Shown piece after piece: positions 46,242 through 52,035 of a DNA stretch of 52,035 nt. A program made the position numbers and the translations under genes. Position 1 is the stretch's first letter. Each line of letters starts with the position of its first letter. The notes beneath the pieces are model-generated. The model searched no databases. It was not told where the DNA came from and worked only from the letters and a program-made list of their open reading frames with translations. Origin of the DNA: Thiothrix sp. (GTDB lineage: Bacteria; Pseudomonadota; Gammaproteobacteria; Thiotrichales; Thiotrichaceae); assembly GCA_008015155.1 (NCBI GenBank), contig SSFA01000014.1, positions 1-52,035 on the forward strand. Reading direction: 5' to 3'.

Positions 46242-46898
46242 TTAGTCAACTGCGTCAGGTTGCTTAGCTGGAGCAGCTTGCTGGAAAGGCTCAAGCTCGT
46301 TCAGGGCAGAGTAAATGCGTTCGATAGTCGGATAGACAGACGTATCTACTTTGAAACGCTGATTATTAAACATCTGCGCAAATAAACAAACATCAGCCAT
46401 CGTAGGCGTATCGCCATAGCAATATGTCCCAGTGTTTGGGCTAGTTGCCAGCATGTGCTCAAGAGGTGTAAAAGTCGTATGCACCCATTTATGAAACCAA
46501 GCTGTCACTCCTGCTTCATCTTGACCATAAGCGCGGACTTGATCTAACACGCGTAGGTTATTAAGCGGATGAATCTCGCAAGCAATCATATAAGCGAGCG
46601 CCCGTACCTGTGCACGCCCGACTGGATCACTCGGCAATAAGGGTGGGTTAGGTCGAGTTTCCTCTAGCCATTCAATAATAGCTAAGGATTGGGTGAGAAC
46701 GGTACCATTGGCTAGTTCCAAAGCAGGCACTAAACCGGTTGGATTCTTGGCTAAATATTCCGGTTTAAAGTTGTCGTTGGTGCGCAAATTATGCGCCACA
46801 TACTCATAATCCACGCCTTTATAATTCAGTGCAGCACGCAACCGAATCGAGGTAGAACTACGAAAATAATTATGCAATAGCGGTTTTTGCTCAATCAT
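46242..46898 (-). CDS. maleylpyruvate isomerase, zeta-class GST
   Basis: Glutathione-dependent cis-trans isomerase of the ring-fission product in the gentisate pathway, of the MaiA/NagL type. N-terminal thioredoxin-fold GST domain with RSSTSIRLRAAL (S/T-rich glutathione site near residue 14-20) and C-terminal helical domain with IACEIHPLNNLRVLDQVRAYG. 218 residues. Maleylacetoacetate isomerase is the same family, but the neighbours (gentisate dioxygenase, fumarylpyruvate hydrolase) favour maleylpyruvate. Overlaps the upstream hydrolase by four bases. Confidence 0.87.
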   Translation of the reverse strand: MIEQKPLLHNYFRSSTSIRLRAALNYKGVDYEYVAHNLRTNDNFKPEYLAKNPTGLVPALELANGTVLTQSLAIIEWLEETRPNPPLLPSDPVGRAQVRALAYMIACEIHPLNNLRVLDQVRAYGQDEAGVTAWFHKWVHTTFTPLEHMLATSPNTGTYCYGDTPTMADVCLFAQMFNNQRFKVDTSVYPTIERIYSALNELEPFQQAAPAKQPDAVD

Positions 46899-47599
46899 GC
46901 AACTGCTCGCTCGCCGATGGTGGTGGTAATCGAACCTAGCCCAGCGATTTCAATCACACACACATCGCCCGGAACTAGTGGGCCAACGCCCGCTGGTGTT
47001 CCAGTATATACCAAATCACCCGCTTTAATTTCCATCGTGCGCGAAAGAATCGCAATAATTTCCGGTACTGACCAAATCAACTCTTTTAAATCAGCATCTT
47101 GTTTCACATTCCCATTCACGCTTAGGCGAATGGAACCTTGCTCTAAATGCCCGACTTCACTCACGGGATGAATCGGCCCACAGACTGCAGAGCGATCAAA
47201 GGCCTTACCCCAATCCCAAGGACGACCTTGCTCGCGGGCGATTAATTGCAGGTCACGCCGAGTTAGATCATTGCCAATCGCATAGCCCCAAATATAATCC
47301 AATGCTTGCGCTTCCGGGATATTGGTTCCACCTTTGCCGATCGCTAATACTAACTCCGCTTCATAATGGAAATTATTCGTTTCAGGCGGATAAGCTACGG
47401 TTTGCTGATCATCCACAACGGCATCAGCCGGTTTAGTAAAAAAGAACGGTGGCTCACGATCCGGATCACGCCCCATTTCGCGTGCATGCGCTGCATAATT
47501 GCGGCCTACACAGAAAATCCGCCGTACTGGAAAACGCGCGTCTGAACCAGCGACTGCTATCGAAGGGACTGCTGGTGGGTTAAATACATACTTCGTCAT
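46895..47599 (-). CDS. fumarylpyruvate hydrolase (FAH family)
   Basis: Splits fumarylpyruvate into fumarate and pyruvate. FAH domain of 234 residues with RIFCVGRNYAAHAREMG (about 27-43), the metal ligands in FHYEAELVLAIGKGG, DLTRRDLQLIAREQGRPWDWGKAFD, and the C-terminal YTGTPAGVGPLVPGD. NagK-type length. Substrate from operon context. Confidence 0.88.
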   Translation of the reverse strand: MTKYVFNPPAVPSIAVAGSDARFPVRRIFCVGRNYAAHAREMGRDPDREPPFFFTKPADAVVDDQQTVAYPPETNNFHYEAELVLAIGKGGTNIPEAQALDYIWGYAIGNDLTRRDLQLIAREQGRPWDWGKAFDRSAVCGPIHPVSEVGHLEQGSIRLSVNGNVKQDADLKELIWSVPEIIAILSRTMEIKAGDLVYTGTPAGVGPLVPGDVCVIEIAGLGSITTTIGERAVA

Positions 47600-47625
47600 A
47601 AAACTTCTCCGTCCTCGTTAATTAG

Positions 47626-48675
47626 TTAAGCCAGACCGCGCTGCTCACGCCACAAACCTAATTTCTGCTGTGCTACCCGATCTGAATAGCTAAACATCAC
47701 AGCTTCACTGTCCGCTTCATGGGTAATCCATTTCCAACTAGGCACCACAAAAATATCTTTTGGCTCCCATTCGAAAACTTGTCCATCAATCGTGCTGCGC
47801 CCAGTCCCTTCTGTCACCACAAATACTGTAGCATCAGTACTACGATAAGGCGCTGTCTTAAAACCATTAGGCAGCAGCTGCAAAAATGGTGCAATCGTAG
47901 GCATAGCAAAGCCTCCATCCACTGGATTGATATAACGCATCTTCAAACCGTGGCAAGGGTCCCATTCGTGTTGGCATTGCATCTGATATAAAGCTTCGCG
48001 TGAACGTGCGTAGGGGTAATTAAAGATCGGAGAAGCTAAACGGTTTTTTTCATAATCGACCGGCAGCATATTGGCTCCATAACGCGCCCAGCTATCACCC
48101 GTTTGCCGAGTAATTGCTTGCTCATCCGCCCCCAAACCTTCCGCAAAAGAAGCATCAAAGAAAGACACCATTGGAATATCCAAACCATCCAACCAAATCA
48201 TCGGTTCAGTAGTCTCATTCCCATGATCATGCCAAGCTTGTGGCGGCGTAATCACAAAATCGCCAAATTGCATTAAAGTCCGCTCACCATCAACGCTGGT
48301 ATGTGCGCCTGCTCCATCCATCACAAAACGTAAAGCGGACTGACTATGACGATGCGCCGGAGCGACTTCTCCGGGCATCACCAACTGTAAACCTGCATAT
48401 AAAGAAGTCGTGATTTTTGACTGTCCTCGCAAGCCCGGATTCTCTAGAATCAGTACGCGCCGCTCAGCTTCTTTCGCTGTGATCAAGCCGCCTGCTTCTA
48501 GTAGCCATTGTTTGGCTAGAGCAAACTTCCATAAATTAGGTATACAAGCACTTTTCGGCTCTGGGGTAATAATATTAGACAGCACTGCCCATAAGGGTGT
48601 GAAGCATTGCGTATCAATTTTTTCGTAAAAGGCTAAACGCTCAGGAGTCTCAAACGGTTTTTCAGTTAATGACAT
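47626..48675 (-). CDS. gentisate 1,2-dioxygenase
   Basis: Cupin Fe(II) dioxygenase opening gentisate to maleylpyruvate. Two cupin domains in 349 residues. The N-terminal cupin has the iron site: H108, H110 (APAHRHSQSALRF) and H149, H151 (WHDHGNET). C-terminal cupin about 240-335 with WEPKDIFVVPSWKWITHEA. Length is that of GtdA/NagI. Upstream hydroxylase and downstream isomerase and hydrolase complete the route. Confidence 0.93.
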   Translation of the reverse strand: MSLTEKPFETPERLAFYEKIDTQCFTPLWAVLSNIITPEPKSACIPNLWKFALAKQWLLEAGGLITAKEAERRVLILENPGLRGQSKITTSLYAGLQLVMPGEVAPAHRHSQSALRFVMDGAGAHTSVDGERTLMQFGDFVITPPQAWHDHGNETTEPMIWLDGLDIPMVSFFDASFAEGLGADEQAITRQTGDSWARYGANMLPVDYEKNRLASPIFNYPYARSREALYQMQCQHEWDPCHGLKMRYINPVDGGFAMPTIAPFLQLLPNGFKTAPYRSTDATVFVVTEGTGRSTIDGQVFEWEPKDIFVVPSWKWITHEADSEAVMFSYSDRVAQQKLGLWREQRGLA

Positions 48676-48687
48676 GCTAATTCCTCC

Positions 48688-49872
48688 TTAAGCCTCTAAA
48701 CCCGTGCCGCCATACAGCCAAGCTAAGCTATTGTAATATTCTTCAGGTGTGCGTTTTGACATAACACTATTACGTACTGCTGCTTTCGCTCCGTCTGGAT
48801 GATAAATATATTCGCCAATTAGGCGAGAGCTGAGTTGGACGCGAGCCGTGCGTGCTAGGCGCTGATCCAAATAATTTTGCAAGGCTAGCTCGACATTATC
48901 GGCATGTACTTCAAACATATGGCTTAAGCACACAGCGTCTTCCATCGCCATACAAGCACCTTGGGCAAAATATTGCAGCATCGGATGCGCCGCATCCCCT
49001 AATAAAGCTACACGCCCATCTACCCAGTTCATAATTGGATCCCGGTCGCACAGTACCCACAGCTTCCAATTCTCGCCATGTTCAATAATCTGTTGCGCAC
49101 GTGGATGAATATGCTCAAAGCCTTGGCGCACTTCCTCTTTACTGACCGATTTACCAGCAACCGCTTCTTGTACATCATTGTGATAAGTAACTACCAGATT
49201 GAAAACTTTCCAACCTTTCAGTGGATAATGCACGATATGGCATTTAGGGCCAGCCCAAAGCGTGGCCGCATTCCAGCGTAAATCTTCGGGCATTTGTTCG
49301 GTAGGGATGACTGAACGATACGTGGTGTGACCTGATACACGTGGCTCACCATCGCCCACTAATTGCTGACGAATATTGGAGCGTAAACCATCAGCACCAA
49401 TCAGTGCTTGCCCCTCGATCATCCCTTGATCCTTGCAATAAACGCGCACTGTTTGACCATCTTGCTCATAGCGCTCGACTACATGTGAAGTACGCAACTC
49501 AATTAAGTCATTCGTACGGCAAGCGTCTAGCAAAACACCATGCAAATCAGCACGATGCACTACCGCATACGGATTTTTAAAGCGTTCACGAAAAGGCTCA
49601 TCAAGAGGAATAGCCGCAATCTGCTCACCCTTCACAGCGTCCATCAAACGTAAGCTGTCAATATAAACAGCTTTAGAACGCGCCTCGTCGCCCACGCCCA
49701 GATAATCGAAACAATGGAAAGCATTGGGGCCAATTTGAATACCAGCACCGATTTCGCCCAGCTCAGCAGCACGCTCCAACACGATTGAATGCACGCCTTT
49801 ACGAGCTAAACCTAAGGCGGTTGCAAGGCCACCGATACCACCACCTGCGATTAGAACTGCTTGTGAATTCAT
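48688..49872 (-). CDS. 3-hydroxybenzoate 6-monooxygenase
   Basis: FAD-dependent aromatic hydroxylase (394 residues) producing gentisate from 3-hydroxybenzoate. GxGxxG FAD motif IAGGGIGGLATALGLARKG at about 7-25, DG motif ADGLRSNIR, and GDAAHPMLQYFAQGACMAMEDA. Salicylate 5- or other hydroxylases of the same fold are possible, but the gentisate operon and length fit MhbM/NagX-type. Strong AGGAGGAG ribosome site before the ATG. First gene of the operon. Confidence 0.85.
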   Translation of the reverse strand: MNSQAVLIAGGGIGGLATALGLARKGVHSIVLERAAELGEIGAGIQIGPNAFHCFDYLGVGDEARSKAVYIDSLRLMDAVKGEQIAAIPLDEPFRERFKNPYAVVHRADLHGVLLDACRTNDLIELRTSHVVERYEQDGQTVRVYCKDQGMIEGQALIGADGLRSNIRQQLVGDGEPRVSGHTTYRSVIPTEQMPEDLRWNAATLWAGPKCHIVHYPLKGWKVFNLVVTYHNDVQEAVAGKSVSKEEVRQGFEHIHPRAQQIIEHGENWKLWVLCDRDPIMNWVDGRVALLGDAAHPMLQYFAQGACMAMEDAVCLSHMFEVHADNVELALQNYLDQRLARTARVQLSSRLIGEYIYHPDGAKAAVRNSVMSKRTPEEYYNSLAWLYGGTGLEA

Positions 49873-49914
49873 CCATCTCCTCCTGATGCACGCTCACGCT
49901 TAGAAAATTAGTCT

Positions 49915-49936
49915 TAATACTGATTATAATACTGAT
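49915..49936. promoter_or_regulatory. tandem TAATACTGAT repeat, candidate MarR operator
   Basis: TAATACTGAT occurs at 49915-49924 and 49927-49936, 12 bases apart, about 45-65 bases upstream of the hydroxylase ATG. An ATTATAAT palindrome lies between the units. Position fits an operator for the operon's MarR protein; binding is not shown. Confidence 0.45.
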
Positions 49937-50023
49937 CACTATCCGATGCGTCAACTCTCTGCTAGGCTTTTCTCTCGTCTGGTTTACAATAAGCTCCTTA
50001 TTCAGCTACAAGGCAAAACCTTT

Positions 50024-50377
50024 ATGGATATCGTTTATATCCGCGATCTACGCATCCAGGCCCGCATTGGTATTTACCCTTGGGAAAAAAGTATTCAACA
50101 GCAGATTCGTGTTGATATAGAAATGGCTTGGGATAATCGTATTCCCGCTGCGAGCGATAAGATTGAAGATACTTTAAACTACAAAACAGCTGCACAACGT
50201 ATCATCCAACTGGTTGAGGCTGACCATTACGATCTAGTCGAACGTTTAGCGGAAGAAATCGCTAAAACCCTCATGACAGAAATGCAAGTGCCGTGGATTC
50301 GCGTCACAGTAGGCAAGCCCTTTGCAGTGAAAGGTTCTGCTGAAGTCGGCGTGCAAATTGAACGTGGCCAACGCTGA
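50024..50377 (+). CDS. folB: dihydroneopterin aldolase
   Basis: Folate pathway step: dihydroneopterin to 6-hydroxymethyl-dihydropterin plus glycolaldehyde. Start at ATG 50024 (MDIVYIRDLRIQARIGIYPWEKSIQQ, cited in pieces: MDIVYIRDLRIQARIG) because this is the conserved N-terminus; the longer frame from 49946 adds unlike residues. 117 residues with IEDTLNYKTAAQRI and HYDLVERLAEEIA. Its stop overlaps the folK ATG by one base (TGATG). Confidence 0.94.
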   Translation: MDIVYIRDLRIQARIGIYPWEKSIQQQIRVDIEMAWDNRIPAASDKIEDTLNYKTAAQRIIQLVEADHYDLVERLAEEIAKTLMTEMQVPWIRVTVGKPFAVKGSAEVGVQIERGQR

Positions 50378-50889
50378 TGCCAGCAGTTTTCGTCAGTATT
50401 GGCAGTAATATTGAGCCTGAAACCAATTTCTGTGCTTGCTTAGCGAGTCTAGAGCAAAATTTTGGGGCTTTACGCTGTTCGACGATTTATCGCAGCGCTG
50501 CAATTGGTTTTGAAGGTGAGGCGTTTTTAAATGCAGTTGTGAGTTTCTATACCGAGCTTTCCTGTACAGAACTTAAAGCATGGCTCAAACAGCTGGAGGT
50601 GCAACAGGGACGCGTTCCTGACCAGCAGAAATTTAGCGCCCGCACGCTGGATCTAGATTTACTACTCTATGCAGATCTGATTCATCCAGATCAAAAGCTG
50701 CCGCATCCTGATATTCTAAACTACCCGTTTGTTTTGCAACCTTTAGCTGAGTTAGCACCAGCGTATAAGCATCCTAGCTTAAACAAAAGCCTCGCCCGCT
50801 TAGCTAAGGAGCAACTCAAGACTAATACGCTCTCAGATTTAGCAGCTGTAAAACTAAGTTGTGCTAAACAATGGCAAGTTAGCGGGTGA
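50377..50889 (+). CDS. folK: 2-amino-4-hydroxy-6-hydroxymethyldihydropteridine pyrophosphokinase
   Basis: Next folate step after FolB: pyrophosphoryl transfer from ATP to the pterin. HPPK fold, 170 residues: VSIGSNIEPETNF, FLNAVVSFYTELS, QGRVPDQQKFSARTLDLDLLLY (metal Asp pair DLDLLLY), HPDILNYPFVLQPLAELAP. Overlaps the convergent SRPBCC gene by 11 bases at the 3' end. Confidence 0.94.
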   Translation: MPAVFVSIGSNIEPETNFCACLASLEQNFGALRCSTIYRSAAIGFEGEAFLNAVVSFYTELSCTELKAWLKQLEVQQGRVPDQQKFSARTLDLDLLLYADLIHPDQKLPHPDILNYPFVLQPLAELAPAYKHPSLNKSLARLAKEQLKTNTLSDLAAVKLSCAKQWQVSG

Positions 50890-51385
50890 AACGTGCTTTA
50901 AACTGCTCGATATAAGTTTGCAAATGCTTATCTATTTTGGAGCCCATGTGCATCCCTAAACGTTGCCAAGGATTTTTAGTCACGGCTGTTTGGGTAAAAG
51001 TGATTCGTGTTCCACCTGGTACAGCACTTAAAGAGGCTTCTCGCGTGCCAATCACTTGAGCACCTTTAGATAGCTGTACCACAATTTCTTTATTGGGTAC
51101 TTCTTTTTGCTTACGTGCTGTGACTTTACCACCATTAGCCAAGTTCTCGACCCAACGCATCCCCTCATCATCATCCTTAAGCTGCACACTTTTGAGGTCG
51201 GTGCGCCACTCTGTTTGGCGTGAAAGATCACTCAAAGCACCCCAAGTTGCATCGATAGGCGCTTTGACTAATTCAACACGAGTAGCACGTTGGTAAGGAG
51301 ATAGCATTAAGCCAATCAGAAACGGAACTACGATGAGCAAAACTAAAACGCCCACCAAAATCCATAACAACAAAGGTTCCATCAT
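50879..51385 (-). CDS. membrane-anchored SRPBCC (START-like) protein
   Basis: An N-terminal membrane segment (about residues 5-30, LLLWILVGVLVLLIVVPFLIGL) followed by a polyketide-cyclase/SRPBCC-like domain (about 35-165): VELVKAPIDATWGALSDLSRQTEWRTDLKSV, then GTRITFTQTAVTKNPWQRLG. The fold binds hydrophobic ligands; ligand and role are unknown. 168 residues. Single gene. Confidence 0.75.
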   Translation of the reverse strand: MMEPLLLWILVGVLVLLIVVPFLIGLMLSPYQRATRVELVKAPIDATWGALSDLSRQTEWRTDLKSVQLKDDDEGMRWVENLANGGKVTARKQKEVPNKEIVVQLSKGAQVIGTREASLSAVPGGTRITFTQTAVTKNPWQRLGMHMGSKIDKHLQTYIEQFKARFTR

Positions 51386-51506
51386 TCATCCCGGAATTTA
51401 TTTTGGAAGACCACAATTATTTATTATGAATGGTCTATTTTCACTCAAAAAGCATCGCTAACAGGTTCTACCCACCGCCTACGATGCTTTTGAGTATAAC
51501 GTAAAA

Positions 51507-51525
51507 AAGCCCGCGAGTGCGGGCT
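51507..51525 (-). terminator. Rho-independent terminator after rpmG
   Basis: GCCCGC and GCGGGC arms with a GAGT loop, followed on the minus strand by T6. It lies about 45 bases past the rpmG stop. Confidence 0.88.
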
Positions 51526-51569
51526 TTCTCAAACAAGAATCGTTACAACTCACCCGATAAACTGGGTAG

Positions 51570-51740
51570 TTACTTGATTTTTGCTTCTTTAAAAATAACG
51601 TGCTTACGTACAACGGGATCGTACTTTTTGAACTCCAATTTATCAGGAGTAGTACGTTTGTTTTTGGTTGTAGTGTAAAAGAAACCGGTTTCTGCAGTAG
51701 AAACTAGCTTAATTTTCTCACGTCCGCCTTTCTTAGCCAT
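51570..51740 (-). CDS. rpmG: ribosomal protein L33
   Basis: Large-subunit protein of 56 residues, [20 protein letters not shown] at the N-terminus, ending VIFKEAKIK. It is the Cys-free form, without the zinc CxxC motifs. It follows rpmB by 17 bases, the usual rpmBG pair. Confidence 0.97.
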   Translation of the reverse strand: MAKKGGREKIKLVSTAETGFFYTTTKNKRTTPDKLEFKKYDPVVRKHVIFKEAKIK

Positions 51741-51757
51741 GCTGTTCTACTCCAGAA

Positions 51758-51994
51758 TTAGACTTTTTCGCCGCGTGCGCGCAGCTCTGCTAATACCACA
51801 TCGATACCTTTCTTATCGATGGTACGTAAACCTTTAGTCGTAACACGCAGAGTCACGAAACGCTCTTCAGCTTCTACCCAAAAACGATGTGAGTGTAGGT
51901 TAGGCAGAAAACGACGTTTAGTCTTATTATTGGCATGCGAGACGTTGTGACCGGACATCGGCCGCTTACCTGTTACTTGGCATACACGAGCCAT
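51758..51994 (-). CDS. rpmB: ribosomal protein L28
   Basis: Large-subunit protein of 78 residues. I start it at ATG 51994 ([20 protein letters not shown]), the conserved N-terminus; the frame from 52024 adds ten unlike residues. Contains [19 protein letters not shown]. Cotranscribed with rpmG. Confidence 0.97.
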   Translation of the reverse strand: MARVCQVTGKRPMSGHNVSHANNKTKRRFLPNLHSHRFWVEAEERFVTLRVTTKGLRTIDKKGIDVVLAELRARGEKV

Positions 51995-52035
51995 ATGATT
52001 TCTCCAAAACTGCGATTCAAACACTATAAGGCGCG

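Overview
The window is a stretch of chromosome from a Gram-negative gammaproteobacterium. Outer-membrane proteins (a porin and a TonB-dependent receptor), several lipoproteins and a sigma-54 promoter in front of glnK-amtB point to a Gram-negative proteobacterium. The gene order trpF, trpB, trpA, accD, folC, dedD-like, cvpA, purF, metZ closely resembles the Pseudomonas-type trpF-accD-folC-cvpA-purF-metZ cluster, and the rpmB-rpmG pair is typical. Base composition is moderate and genes are densely packed. Some protein features remind me of Thiotrichales (Thiothrix/Thiolinea-like), but that is an impression and no 16S gene is present. I see no prophage, insertion sequence, CRISPR array, tRNA or rRNA gene.

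Layout. 1-1.1 kb: a porin with its own promoter and terminator. 1.1-12.1 kb: a long leftward biosynthetic cluster covering tryptophan (trpF, trpB, trpA), fatty acids (accD), folate (folC), cell-envelope proteins (a SPOR protein, CvpA), purines (purF), an L,D-transpeptidase and methionine (metZ, behind a structured leader with a terminator). 12.2-13.2 kb: an unrecognised coiled-coil protein behind an inverted-repeat operator candidate, and a candidate small RNA. 13.3-16.2 kb: znuA-znuC-znuB for zinc or manganese uptake, then a PsiE-like membrane protein. 16.2-20.6 kb: a molybdopterin oxidoreductase, two lipoproteins, and an unusual pair made of a HAD-fold protein and a zinc-ribbon/kinase-like protein. 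20.6-22.6 kb: amtB and glnK with a sigma-54 promoter and two NtrC-like sites, divergent from ubiK. 22.9-27.7 kb: a YqiK-type flotillin, a YdcF-like protein, RlhA, and a decayed PEP-mutase-family gene. 27.9-33.2 kb: a secreted metalloprotease with FG-GAP repeats, a BtuB-like receptor under a cobalamin riboswitch, and a DUF3108 protein. 33.2-37.2 kb: cysD-cysN, RNase Z, and a small HD hydrolase. 37.2-45.7 kb: divergent putrescine catabolism (puuA, spuC, puuB) and polyamine uptake (potF, potA/G, potH, potI) operons sharing palindromes in their common promoter region. 45.8-49.9 kb: a gentisate-pathway operon (3-hydroxybenzoate 6-hydroxylase, gentisate dioxygenase, fumarylpyruvate hydrolase, GST-type maleylpyruvate isomerase, MarR regulator). 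50-52 kb: folB-folK, an SRPBCC membrane protein, and ribosomal proteins L33 and L28.

How they work together. Polyamines imported by the Pot transporter can be glutamylated or transaminated by the divergent Puu/Spu enzymes. The gentisate operon takes 3-hydroxybenzoate to fumarate and pyruvate. GlnK and AmtB form the standard ammonium sensing and uptake pair. The strongest regulatory signals readable directly from the sequence are the cobalamin riboswitch, the sigma-54/NtrC region, the metZ leader and the puu/pot palindromes. I found no clearly new multi-gene system. The least explained items are the HAD/zinc-ribbon-kinase pair, the candidate small RNA at 13.0-13.1 kb and the coiled-coil gene beside it.
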